From the NCBI GenBank assembly GCA_964383905.1, contig CAYLJO010000183.1, forward strand, positions 1-12,591: 12,591 nt of DNA, in the 5' to 3' direction. The stretch's first letter is position 1. The number at the start of each line of letters is the position of its first letter. This stretch comes from CAYLJO01 sp964383905. Its GTDB lineage: Bacteria > Acidobacteriota > Blastocatellia > Pyrinomonadales > Pyrinomonadaceae. The translations under genes and the position numbers were made by a program. Shown here piece by piece: positions 1 to 6,971 of this stretch. The notes beneath the pieces were generated by a model, which saw nothing but the letters and a program-made list of their open reading frames with translations, was not told where the DNA came from and made no database searches.

Positions 1-191
1 GGGATGCTGGTAAATCTCCCAATAGATTTGATGTTCGTAAGTGCTGAGTCTATTTGTGGTGGTAGATGCTGCCCGCTTGACGGATGACCGCTTATAGATC
101 AAAATTTTTGACACGCTCTCGCGCGGCAGAGAAGGAGCAGCAGCCAGCGAGCTTAATAGCCTGTTCTGTCTTCCCTGAGTCTTTTGAAGCC
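1..191. other. left-edge non-coding stretch
   Basis: This is the downstream flank of the leftmost minus-strand gene, whose TAA lies at 192-194. I see no credible gene. The plus-strand open frame running from 84 into the next gene is antisense to that gene's TPR region. No hairpin with a following T run is visible in the minus direction, so a terminator for the operon is not evident here. An AT-rich near-palindrome (about 99-111) is the only local structure. Confidence 0.5.
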
Positions 192-1817
192 TTATTGAGC
201 GGTCAGCTTCTTAAGCATCTCGGCGGCGTTCGTGTTCTGCGGGTTCAACTCAAGAGACTTACGATAGTTTTTTATCGCCTGCTCTTTTTCCCCGGCGCGC
301 ATGTACGCCTCGCCCAGACTGTCGTAGGCGTTCCAGGACTGCGGGTACGCCTCGGCGTTCAGTCTGAAAATCTCGACCGCCTCCTTGATTCTACCTTCTT
401 GAATGAGCCGGTAGCCTAAAGCGTTGAGGATCTCCTCCCGGAAGAGGACGTATCCGTGGTCGGTTCGTTTAACCTCCCCGTAAACTTCCGCCGCCCTGCC
501 GCTTCCTTCTTTCAAGATTAGCTCTACGAACTCTCTTTCCGAAGGCGGCGCTTTCACGCCCCGCCTTCTCTCCAACGTCAGAAAGCCTTCCGGCAGGCCC
601 TCGGTGTCAGATCTATTTTCGATGTAGCTTAAAACGCGCCCGCTCCGCTTCACGTAAGCGTCTAAGAAGTTCAGAACGTAACGACAAGTGGTCTCATATT
701 CCATCCTCTTGCCCCTTCGCGAGGTGTCACCCGCGTCGAGTAGGGTACTCAAGAGCATCCCGAAAGAGGTGAAGTCTTGATGATTCATGCCCTTCAGCCG
801 TAGCAAAAATCTCTCGGAATATTTCGCCTGCTCGAAGAGGCTCAAGTCCTCTTCGGGGCCGTTCTCCGCTTGAGTCCTGGTAACGAGCATTAACGGAACA
901 CGCAGATTTGTAACCTTGTAAGAAGGCGACTGCTTCAAGAGCACGCTGTTGTGAAGGAACATGATCCCGGTGTCGATTCCGACCACGGCGTCCACGTCCG
1001 TGTTCCGCATCTGCACGAGGAGCGCCGCCATTCCACCATAATCGAATCCGATGACGCCCAGACGGTCATGATCCGCGTTCGGGAAATCGTGCATGAAGGA
1101 GATGACATACTCCATGTCGCGCGTTTCGTTCTCCAATCCGACGAGGTCGTGAAAGGACTGAGGCAACGGGTAACCCTGGTAGGGAACTGCGGCGACGACG
1201 TAGCCGTGGCTCGCCAGATACTCGCAGAGAATTGAATGCGTCAGCGGAGATTCGAAGAAGTAGCCTTGGCCGAAGACCACTAAAGGGAAATGCCCGGCGT
1301 GAGGCGCAGCGTTCTTGCTCGCAGCCGTCCTCATCTTGAACAACTGGTCCATCCTGTCGGGCGGGACGTTCTGGAAGACCGGATGAGCCGTGAAGATTCT
1401 TCGACTCGCGGCACGCGCTTCCGCAGTCGGCGCGCCGCCCTTCTCTTCGGTTGCGGACAGGTAAACGTATTCCTTATAAGACATGTATGAATCGCTGCCC
1501 GTCTTCTTCGCCGGATACCAAATCCAGATCTGCATCGGACGCGCCCTTTCGCCCGACCGCGCCAGTTCTTCAGGTCGTGATTTCGTCTCGTATGTCCTAG
1601 AGTAGTCGTACCTGTTGACGGCTTGAAACCCGACCGCGTATTCGCCGGCCCGCAGGTCTCCCCAAGCGGGAGACACTTGCGCGGGTGCGCCGGCCTGAGC
1701 AAGAGAGAATATATGCAAGACGCTCAGGACCACTACGCTGCCGACTAATCTCCGCAAGCCCTCTCGCAGGAAGCACCCACACAGATTCATGAGGATGTAT
1801 GGATTAAGACTTTGCAT
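192..1817 (-). CDS. exported alpha/beta hydrolase (PAF-acetylhydrolase/dienelactone-hydrolase-like) with C-terminal TPRs
   Basis: 541 aa. The first about 42 residues form a signal peptide: a basic stretch (LREGLRR), a hydrophobic core (LVGSVVVLSVLHIFSLA) and a likely cut after AQA, so the enzyme acts outside the cytoplasm. Residues about 95-390 form an alpha/beta-hydrolase domain: strand plus oxyanion region LVVFGQG (179-185), nucleophile elbow GFDYGG (257-262) and a candidate catalytic His in GMNHQDF (H346). The elbow carries Asp259 (codon GAT) where esterases have Ser, so the chemistry may differ from an ordinary esterase or the protein may be inactive. Residues about 460-527 hold two TPRs (LGYRLIQEGRIKEA, LGEAYMRAGEKEQA). 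The start at 1817 has GGGGA about 6 nt upstream; Met10 is an alternative that still keeps the signal peptide. It lies 42 nt after the GNAT gene and may be the last operon member. Substrate unknown. Confidence 0.8.
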   Translation of the reverse strand: MQSLNPYILMNLCGCFLREGLRRLVGSVVVLSVLHIFSLAQAGAPAQVSPAWGDLRAGEYAVGFQAVNRYDYSRTYETKSRPEELARSGERARPMQIWIWYPAKKTGSDSYMSYKEYVYLSATEEKGGAPTAEARAASRRIFTAHPVFQNVPPDRMDQLFKMRTAASKNAAPHAGHFPLVVFGQGYFFESPLTHSILCEYLASHGYVVAAVPYQGYPLPQSFHDLVGLENETRDMEYVISFMHDFPNADHDRLGVIGFDYGGMAALLVQMRNTDVDAVVGIDTGIMFLHNSVLLKQSPSYKVTNLRVPLMLVTRTQAENGPEEDLSLFEQAKYSERFLLRLKGMNHQDFTSFGMLLSTLLDAGDTSRRGKRMEYETTCRYVLNFLDAYVKRSGRVLSYIENRSDTEGLPEGFLTLERRRGVKAPPSEREFVELILKEGSGRAAEVYGEVKRTDHGYVLFREEILNALGYRLIQEGRIKEAVEIFRLNAEAYPQSWNAYDSLGEAYMRAGEKEQAIKNYRKSLELNPQNTNAAEMLKKLTAQ

Positions 1818-1859
1818 CTCTCATCCCCGTTCAAGCGAAAGCTTAGCAACAACCGCCCG

Positions 1860-2384
1860 TCAGTTCACACGAAATGATGCTCGGTCAATACCGTAGACTA
1901 AACCTTCACGCCCGAACACCACCGCATTCCCTTCGAGCTTCTCCCCCAGCCGCTCGGCCACGCGGATTGATGCACTGTTAGCCGGATGAATGAGGCTGAT
2001 GACGTGATCCCGACCCAGTTCCTCGAAGGCGTACCGCAACGCCCGCCGCGCGCCTTCCGTCGCGTAGCCTTTGCCCCAAGCCTCTTTGGCGAGCGTCCAC
2101 CCGATCTCAAAGCAGGGCCACCCTTCGGGGTTGAGAAAGCCGATCCGCCCGATCATGCGCCCGCTTCGCTTCTCTTCTACGGCCCACGGGCCGTAGCCGC
2201 GCAGGTGCCAATGCCCAACCAGAAACGCCAGATGCCGCCACGCTTCCAGGCTGGTGAAGGGCCTGCCTTCGGCGAGATAGCGCATCACCTCTGGGTCGGG
2301 GCAGATGCGCGCGTAACTTTCGAAGTCGTCCTCGCGGAACATCCGCAGCACCAATCGTTCTGTTTCTAGTGTAACTACTTTCAT
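1860..2384 (-). CDS. GNAT N-acetyltransferase, RimJ/RimL type
   Basis: 174 aa, a normal length for a single GNAT domain. Such enzymes move an acetyl group from acetyl-CoA to a primary amine, in the cytoplasm. The N-terminus (LETERLVLRMFREDDFE) and the FEIGWTLAKEAWGKGYA segment (92-108), with its acetyl-CoA pyrophosphate loop WGKGYA, are the standard RimJ/RimL signature. NSASIRVAERLG (136-147) is the usual conserved helix near the end. The acceptor could be a ribosomal-protein N-terminus, but members of this branch next to catabolic genes more often modify small amines or antibiotics. The gene starts 7 nt after the YciI-like stop, so the two are probably co-translated; a GAGG lies 12 nt upstream of ATG. 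It is not noticeably similar to the other two GNATs here. Confidence 0.88.
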   Translation of the reverse strand: MKVVTLETERLVLRMFREDDFESYARICPDPEVMRYLAEGRPFTSLEAWRHLAFLVGHWHLRGYGPWAVEEKRSGRMIGRIGFLNPEGWPCFEIGWTLAKEAWGKGYATEGARRALRYAFEELGRDHVISLIHPANSASIRVAERLGEKLEGNAVVFGREGLVYGIDRASFRVN

Positions 2385-2391
2385 GAAAAGA

Positions 2392-2739
2392 TTACGCCTC
2401 GTCGGGCCACACGCCCATGAGCACCGGCTGATAGGGAAATAAGCGGGCGCTAAATAATTCCCCCTTGACGCCCGGGTCTCCTTCCATGATTGCCCGCGCC
2501 TCAGCCTCCGACTTGGCGCGGATCACCACGGTCGCGAAGCAATCTTCGTTTGTCACGAGTGTGCGGCCCGCAAAGATCACGATCCCCTTCGCGAGCAGCT
2601 CTTGTGAGTAGGCCCAGTGCCGTGCCGTCAGGGCCTTCTCCGCGTCCGTCTGCCCTTCGGTCAGCATGGCTAGACGGGTCGGTCGGAGCGTGTACATGAA
2701 GATGTCGGACGGTTTCGGTAATGGCTTGTCGGCGTCCAA
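2392..2739 (-). CDS. YciI-like protein (TTG start)
   Basis: 115 aa, with the dimeric alpha-beta (ferredoxin-like) YCII fold. The pattern MYTLRPTRLAML, then ARHWAYSQELLAKGIVIFAGRT with the conserved His (H41), then EGDPGVKGELFSARLFPY with the conserved Asp-Pro (88-89), matches this family. The His/Asp pair is the proposed active site, but most members have no assigned reaction; some act as dehydrochlorinases or muconolactone-like isomerases. The start is TTG at 2737-2739, chosen because AAGGAG (complement of 2746-2751) sits 6 nt upstream; the first ATG is at residue 15 and would cut into the first strand. The 90-nt gap to the PhzF gene upstream is the largest inside the operon and could hold a secondary promoter, though I see no convincing one. 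Confidence 0.85.
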   Translation of the reverse strand: MDADKPLPKPSDIFMYTLRPTRLAMLTEGQTDAEKALTARHWAYSQELLAKGIVIFAGRTLVTNEDCFATVVIRAKSEAEARAIMEGDPGVKGELFSARLFPYQPVLMGVWPDEA

Positions 2740-2745
2740 GGGATT

Positions 2746-2751
2746 CTCCTT
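2746..2751 (-). promoter_or_regulatory. ribosome binding site fixing the TTG start of the YciI-like gene
   Basis: The minus strand reads AAGGAG, then 6 nt, then TTG at 2737-2739. There is no ATG near this site, so this Shine-Dalgarno sequence is the reason for accepting the rare start codon. Confidence 0.7.
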
Positions 2752-2829
2752 CGTTTCAAAAAATTCTATTACAACAGCGTGAATCGGTAGTCCTTATTAA
2801 GTGGGGCGATTGTCACCACCGACATCCTT

Positions 2830-3609
2830 TTACACGGAGATGGCGCCCTCAAGGTACTGCACGGCGAGGCCGGCGATCCGCACACGCTCGCCGCAGTCTT
2901 CGCACGACAGCTCGCCGCCGCGCCGGGAGAGTTGCCGCGCCTGAAGTCTGATCTTGCCCAGGCGTCTCGACCAGTACGGGATGAGCGTACAATGCGCCGA
3001 GCCGGTGACCGGGTCTTCCGGCACGCCTTTAGACGGCGCGAAATAGCGGGAGACGAAATCCACATCGCTGCCCTGAGCAGTCACGATCACGTTGCGCGGG
3101 GCCAAGGCGGCCAACCCCTTCATGTCCGGCTGGAGCGAGCGCACCTCCTCTTCCGCCTCAAAGACCGCCATGTACGCCCGCGCGACGAGCGTCTGCCGCG
3201 GCGTTCTGCCGAGTGATTCGGCTAAACCCTCCGGCGGCGCGCACGGCTCGGCGGGCAGTGACGGCAAATCGAGCACGAGCAGTTCACCCTCGCGCGCTAC
3301 TTTCAACGTCCCGCTCATGATGCTGAAACGCACTTCGTCGAGCGCCGGGTCCAGACGGTTAAAGACGACGAAGGCGGCGGCCAGCGTGGCGTGGCCGCAG
3401 AGGTCAACCTCCGTCACGGGAGTGAACCAGCGTAGTTGGTAGCCGCCTTCACTGGGTACGAAGAAGGCCGTCTCGGACAGATTATTCTCGGCGGCGATTG
3501 ATTGCATCATCTCCTCCGGCAGCCATTCATCCAGAGGGCACACCGCCGCCGGGTTGCCACTGAACAAGCGGTCGGTGAAAGCGTCAATCTGGTAGAGCGG
3601 AATTTTCAT
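2830..3609 (-). CDS. PhzF-family isomerase/epimerase
   Basis: 259 aa, full length for PhzF/YddE-like proteins of diaminopimelate-epimerase fold. Landmarks in order: YQIDAFTDRLFSGNPAAV at the N-terminus, NLSETAFF with the catalytic general acid/base Glu46, DLCGHATLAAA (69-79), and EDPVTGSAH (198-206) in the second half. PhzF itself isomerises trans-2,3-dihydro-3-hydroxyanthranilate, but no other phenazine gene is in the window. This member is therefore probably a small-molecule isomerase or epimerase of unknown substrate. It begins 40 nt after the class V aminotransferase stop; no strong Shine-Dalgarno is placed before the ATG at 3607-3609, but no in-frame alternative exists upstream and the family N-terminus begins exactly here. 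Function within the operon is inferred only. Confidence 0.9.
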   Translation of the reverse strand: MKIPLYQIDAFTDRLFSGNPAAVCPLDEWLPEEMMQSIAAENNLSETAFFVPSEGGYQLRWFTPVTEVDLCGHATLAAAFVVFNRLDPALDEVRFSIMSGTLKVAREGELLVLDLPSLPAEPCAPPEGLAESLGRTPRQTLVARAYMAVFEAEEEVRSLQPDMKGLAALAPRNVIVTAQGSDVDFVSRYFAPSKGVPEDPVTGSAHCTLIPYWSRRLGKIRLQARQLSRRGGELSCEDCGERVRIAGLAVQYLEGAISV

Positions 3610-3649
3610 CTGTCTGTCGTTATCATCTCCATCTTCTAGTCATCAACCG

Positions 3650-4792
3650 TTAAGCAGAATGTAATACTGACAAAGCGAGGTTTATGTCGTCTTCAGTGTT
3701 ATAGAGGTGTGGCGAGAGACGCAAGCAGCCCACACGGTATGCGACGTATATCCCCTCGCGTTGAAGCGCCTCGTAGATTTCCGCGTTGCGGGCCGGTCGC
3801 TTGTGGGTGACGAAGACCAGAGTAGAGCGTGCAGCGTCCGCGCGCGGACTAAGCAACTCGTACTTACTCATGTCCAATCCTTCAATCAGCCGCGAGACGA
3901 GTCGGTTATTATGCTCCTCGATCCGCTCAATGCCACGATCTAATAGATACTCGACCGAAGCCGCCCACGGCTTGAAGTTGAAGAAGTTGGCCGTGCCGAA
4001 AACGTCGTAGGCGCGTGCGCCGAGGCCGGTCTTCAACGTGACTTCGCTCTGCTCTTTCGCCAGATCATCAGCCGTCTGCATGGCTAACCAGTACGCCTGA
4101 TTGTATTCTAGCGACTCGCGCAACTCAGGGCGCATCCAGCAGAAGCCCGTCCCGTAGGGGCCGCACAGCCACTTGAAGCCAACGCACGTGATCGCATCAA
4201 CGGGATGTGTCGAGACGTCGAATGGGCGCGCGCCGAGCGCCTGAGAGCAGTTGAGGGCGAAGGTGACGCCTTTGGCGCGGCAGAGTTCGCCCAAGGTTTC
4301 GATGTCGGCGGCGTAGCCGGAAAAGGAATGAACCCAAGTCATGCAAAACAGTCGCGTGGCGGGTGTAATGTGCGCCGCCAACTCGTCGGCTTGCGGGACG
4401 TGTTGGCGAGGTTGAATCAATCTGACATTGACGCCTCTTTTAGCTAGCGCGAGCCATGGCAGGATGTCCGCCGGGAAGTCGCCTTTGACGAGCAGCACCT
4501 CGTCGCCTTCGCGCCAGCGGATGCCATTCGCCAGCAGATGCAGGCCGTAGGAGGCGCTGTTGCCCAGGATGATCTCTTCGGCGGGAGCGCCCGTGAGCCG
4601 ACCGAGAATCTGTCTCAAGCGCTGCGGGACGCTGTCGAAACGCTCGCTCGTCAGGTGGTGCGGGGCCGTCTTCCAGCCGATAGCCTCAAGCGCCTCCTCC
4701 GCGGCGACGCGCGGAAGCGGCCCCTGATGCGCGCAGTTGAGCCAGACCTTGCCCTCGAATGGCCCGAAATCTTGTGAGAAGTCTTGCCCCAT
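3650..4792 (-). CDS. class V aminotransferase/cysteine-desulfurase-fold PLP enzyme
   Basis: 380 aa, the usual length for fold-type I class V enzymes (cysteine desulfurases, isopenicillin-N-epimerase-like and kynureninase-like proteins). Seen in order: WLNCAHQGPLP at the N-terminus, the phosphate-binding region LGNSASYGLHLL (76-87), FALNCSQALGARPFDV (178-192), and CVGFKWLCGPYGTGF (203-217) with the PLP Schiff-base Lys207. Two expected residues are altered. The Asp that salt-bridges the pyridine nitrogen (family pattern DxxQ) is Asn181 in NCSQ, and the His before the lysine (HKW) is Phe206. The enzyme may therefore handle PLP differently or use an unusual chemistry. It lies 30 nt after the PNPOx-like gene, with a weak purine-rich RBS (AAAAAG). 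The divergent MocR regulator also has a PLP domain, which suggests a shared amine or amino-acid theme. Reaction unknown. Confidence 0.88.
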   Translation of the reverse strand: MGQDFSQDFGPFEGKVWLNCAHQGPLPRVAAEEALEAIGWKTAPHHLTSERFDSVPQRLRQILGRLTGAPAEEIILGNSASYGLHLLANGIRWREGDEVLLVKGDFPADILPWLALAKRGVNVRLIQPRQHVPQADELAAHITPATRLFCMTWVHSFSGYAADIETLGELCRAKGVTFALNCSQALGARPFDVSTHPVDAITCVGFKWLCGPYGTGFCWMRPELRESLEYNQAYWLAMQTADDLAKEQSEVTLKTGLGARAYDVFGTANFFNFKPWAASVEYLLDRGIERIEEHNNRLVSRLIEGLDMSKYELLSPRADAARSTLVFVTHKRPARNAEIYEALQREGIYVAYRVGCLRLSPHLYNTEDDINLALSVLHSA

Positions 4793-4822
4793 CTTTTTAA
4801 CCGATGCCGCCAGCTTCGAGCT

Positions 4823-5296
4823 TCACGAGCGGGGCTCAGCACCCGCCCGTCCGAGAGAATCCCAATATTCGCGCCAGCGGCTGCTGACTTCGGCTTCCGA
4901 GAGGCCGCGATCATACGCCGGCGAGATCAGAGGCAGCGCCCGCTCGACCTTCACCAGCACGACCGCCTCGATATGATTGACCACGCCCAGCTTCCGGTAG
5001 AGTGCGACGACCTCCTCGAAGAGTGGCCCCTCGGTGAAAACCTCACCGCGGCCTTTGAAGCGATAGCCTTTGCGCAGGACGGTATCCACCACGTTGATCT
5101 CGACGGAAGGGTTGGCCCGCAGGTTGGTGACCGTGCCCGGCGAGCGGATGTCTGCGAAGACCAGATGGTCTTCGTCCCAGACGGCCGTCGTCCCCTTCGG
5201 CGAGAGGTTCGGCGTGCCATCTGGGCAGACCGTGGCGACGAAGCCGAGCCGCTGCTCGCGCGCCACCCTTTGCATCTCTTCGGTCAAGATTCCCAT
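4823..5296 (-). CDS. pyridoxamine 5'-phosphate oxidase-family (split-barrel) flavoprotein
   Basis: 157 aa from the chosen start. It has the split-barrel flavin-binding fold of the PNPOx/PPOX family: EQRLGFVATVCPDGTPNLSPKGTTAVW (14-40), DEDHLVFADIRSPGTVTNLRANP (41-63), then VEINVVDTVLRKGYRFKGRGEVF. These dimeric proteins bind FMN, F420, heme or biliverdin and reduce or oxidise small molecules. This short form lacks the C-terminal PLP-binding region of genuine PdxH, so it is not a proven vitamin B6 oxidase. The frame is open up to 5374, but the start at 5294-5296 is preferred: GGAGG lies 9 nt upstream, the family N-terminus begins here, and the longer version would overlap the DJ-1 gene. It starts 5 nt after the DJ-1 stop, which indicates tight coupling. 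Confidence 0.85.
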   Translation of the reverse strand: MGILTEEMQRVAREQRLGFVATVCPDGTPNLSPKGTTAVWDEDHLVFADIRSPGTVTNLRANPSVEINVVDTVLRKGYRFKGRGEVFTEGPLFEEVVALYRKLGVVNHIEAVVLVKVERALPLISPAYDRGLSEAEVSSRWREYWDSLGRAGAEPRS

Positions 5297-5301
5297 CGCA
5301 C

Positions 5302-5922
5302 TTAACCTCCGCAGCGATAATCCATTTGCTGCCTGATCTTTTCCTTGACCTCTCGACCGGCGAGCTTCTCGCACAGGTAAAGGCCCAGATCAATTCCGGC
5401 TGTAACCCCGCCCGCAGTAATCACGTCACCCTCGTCAATAATCCTCTCCTGTGCGACGGACGCGCAGAACTGTTCCAGCTCTCCGAAGGCTTGCGGGTGT
5501 GTGGTCGCCCGTTTCCCTCGCAGAAATCCAGCAGCGCCGAGCAGCAAAGAGCCGGTGCAGACAGAAGCTTTGATTTTGCAATCCTCAGCCGTCCGCAGCC
5601 ACGCGATGAACTCTTCGTCGCCTATCAAATTTCGGGAGCCGAAGCCGCCCGGAACGATCAACAGGTCGTATGCACGAAGCTTAGGAGCGATGCGCGAAGC
5701 GTTGAAGCGGAGTCCGGTGTTATCCCGCGCGGTCTCCGAAAGGGCGCAGACATCCCACGCCAAATCGGGCACGAAGTTCATGGTCTTGAGGCGGGTGACG
5801 GGGTCATAGATGCCGACGAAGTCGAGCGCCGTCATCCCGTCGTAAATGACAAAGGCGACTATCATAATGGAGCAGCCACGTTCCTCAATCTCGAATGCCC
5901 GTGCGTAAGCTGCACGCAACAT
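5302..5922 (-). CDS. DJ-1/PfpI-family protein, isonitrile-hydratase-like
   Basis: 206 aa. The glutamine-amidotransferase-like core runs from residue 20 (MIVAFVIYDGMTALDFVG) through IVPGGFGSRN (89-98) to the nucleophile elbow SVCTGSLLLGAAGFLRGKRATTHP (Cys122), then VITAGGVTAGIDLGL. The LD-(F/L)-x-G Asp (D34), VCTG and GKRATTH pattern is that of isonitrile hydratase, which turns isonitriles into N-substituted formamides, and of its AraC-type relatives. No AraC DNA-binding domain follows. The start at 5920-5922 is used because it lies 8 nt after the GNAT stop with AAGG at good spacing; Met20 (5863-5865) matches the usual family start but lacks a well-placed Shine-Dalgarno. The gene could also be a generic ThiJ/PfpI glyoxalase or stress protein; the isonitrile assignment is by motif only. 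Confidence 0.85.
   Translation of the reverse strand: MLRAAYARAFEIEERGCSIMIVAFVIYDGMTALDFVGIYDPVTRLKTMNFVPDLAWDVCALSETARDNTGLRFNASRIAPKLRAYDLLIVPGGFGSRNLIGDEEFIAWLRTAEDCKIKASVCTGSLLLGAAGFLRGKRATTHPQAFGELEQFCASVAQERIIDEGDVITAGGVTAGIDLGLYLCEKLAGREVKEKIRQQMDYRCGG
5306..5310 (-). promoter_or_regulatory. ribosome binding site deciding the PNPOx-like start
   Basis: The minus strand reads GGAGG inside the last codons of the DJ-1 gene, 9 nt before ATG at 5294-5296. It supports the shorter 157-aa protein over the 183-aa open frame, whose extra 26 residues (many Arg, no family similarity) overlap the DJ-1 gene. Confidence 0.7.
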
Positions 5923-5930
5923 ACTGTACC

Positions 5931-6425
5931 TTAATCCGCGGGCTCCAAACTCTTCACCATTGTGAAAAGCGGCGTCCCAAATAACTCGTGCGGCCCTTCG
6001 CCGCTCCGCCTGAAGCCGCAGCGCTCATAGAGCCGGATGGCGCGAGAGAGAAAAGGCGTCGTGCTCAGGAACAGACGCGCGTAGCCCCTTCGGGACGCGA
6101 AGTCTTCCACCTGCTTGAGCAGTGCTTCCCCGATCTTCCGGCCCCGTGACGACGGCAGGACGGCCATGCCCCGGACGTAAACGGCGTCACCTTTGGTGAC
6201 TGCGGAGACGGTGCCGACGATGACGCCCTCGTGCGAGGCGACCCAGACCGGGCCTTCCACCATCCGACGCCGTACCTGATCGGCTGTCGGCGTCGTGGCC
6301 GAGAAGCCTGCCGGTGTATAGAGAGATTCGTACTCGACGAACGACTCGCGCATGACGGACGCGATCCGCGAGGCGTCCGCGGGCGCGGCCGGTCGAATAT
6401 CTACGTCGTATTCTTCTCGTTGCAT
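5931..6425 (-). CDS. GNAT N-acetyltransferase
   Basis: 164 aa, a single GNAT domain. It opens with VDIRPAAPADASRIASVMRESF, the usual strand 1-helix 1. The central strand VYVRGMAVLPSSRGRKIGEALLKQV (83-106) carries the acetyl-CoA pyrophosphate loop RGRKIG, and SRAIRLYERCGFRR (127-140) is the standard strand-helix near the C-terminus. Cytoplasmic acetyl-CoA-dependent acetylation of a small amine is the expected role; the acceptor is unknown. The gene begins one nucleotide after the TAA of the upstream GNAT gene (sequence TAAGATG) and has no clear Shine-Dalgarno, so translation is probably coupled to that gene. The two adjacent GNATs are only distantly similar, so they are not a recent duplication. 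Confidence 0.9.
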   Translation of the reverse strand: MQREEYDVDIRPAAPADASRIASVMRESFVEYESLYTPAGFSATTPTADQVRRRMVEGPVWVASHEGVIVGTVSAVTKGDAVYVRGMAVLPSSRGRKIGEALLKQVEDFASRRGYARLFLSTTPFLSRAIRLYERCGFRRSGEGPHELFGTPLFTMVKSLEPAD

Positions 6426-6426
6426 C

Positions 6427-6942
6427 TTAGGCGTCCGAATCCGCGCCCTCTTCTCCTGTGTCTAATCTTTTAATAAACAGCACCCGGTCGCCGCCGCGGC
6501 CGTCGTAGCTGCGACATACGGGGAGGCGGCCGTCCACCTCCTGCTCCTGCGACTCAAGCCCGAAGCCCATCCGCAGGTGGAAGGCGACGGAAGTTTTATT
6601 GGCGGGCGACGTAATGCAGCGAACCAGATGGCATCCATTTTCGCGCGCGACCTCAAAAAATCTCTTGTAGAGCATTCTCCCGACGCCCGCCCGGCGGAAG
6701 TCCGGACGCACGCCGACAAAATGTATATAAGCCTCGCCCTTGAAGGTCTGCGAGAGGAAGCCGACGAGAAAGCCGATTAACTCTCCGCCCTTCTCCGCGA
6801 CGAAACTCGTCTCGCGGAAATGGATGAAGAACAGCCGGGGCAGCATCCCGCTCATCTGCCGCCCGCCGAACCACTCGTTGATGACCTCGATCACCGGCTG
6901 ATAGTCGGAAGCCTCCGCGTGGCGGAGCGTAACGTCTTGCAT
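6427..6942 (-). CDS. GNAT N-acetyltransferase
   Basis: 171 aa from the second of two tandem ATG codons. VTLRHAEASDYQPVIEVINEWFGG starts the domain. HFVGVRPDFRRAGVGRMLYKRFFEVA (75-100, counted from the first Met) contains the acetyl-CoA loop RRAGVG, and ITSPANKTSVAFHLRMGF is the conserved C-terminal strand and helix with the Asn common in this family. The arrangement resembles amino-group acetyltransferases acting on small molecules; acceptor unknown. The minus strand upstream reads GGAGGTGA immediately before ATGATG, so the second ATG has the better 6-nt spacing, although the first (6943-6945) is only one codon longer. The gene follows the NimA-like stop by 26-29 nt and precedes the next GNAT by 1 nt. 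Confidence 0.9.
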   Translation of the reverse strand: MQDVTLRHAEASDYQPVIEVINEWFGGRQMSGMLPRLFFIHFRETSFVAEKGGELIGFLVGFLSQTFKGEAYIHFVGVRPDFRRAGVGRMLYKRFFEVARENGCHLVRCITSPANKTSVAFHLRMGFGLESQEQEVDGRLPVCRSYDGRGGDRVLFIKRLDTGEEGADSDA

Positions 6943-6948
6943 CATTCA

Positions 6949-6953
6949 CCTCC
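6949..6953 (-). promoter_or_regulatory. strong ribosome binding site before the tandem-ATG GNAT gene
   Basis: The minus strand reads GGAGGTGA directly followed by ATGATG. This is a near-perfect anti-Shine-Dalgarno match; the spacing (3 nt versus 6 nt) favours initiation at the second ATG. It is the strongest RBS in the operon, which suggests high translation of this GNAT. Confidence 0.65.
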
Positions 6954-6971
6954 GGCGAGAGAGTTCAAATC

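Noticed and set aside
84..419. 111-codon plus-strand open frame
   Set aside because: Antisense to the TPR-coding end of the hydrolase gene; no RBS and no recognisable protein.
2830..3609. Phenazine biosynthesis locus
   Set aside because: Only the PhzF-fold gene is present; no other phz gene is in the window.
5297..5374. N-terminal extension of the short PNPOx-like protein
   Set aside because: Overlaps the DJ-1 gene, has no family similarity, and a good RBS marks the start at 5296.
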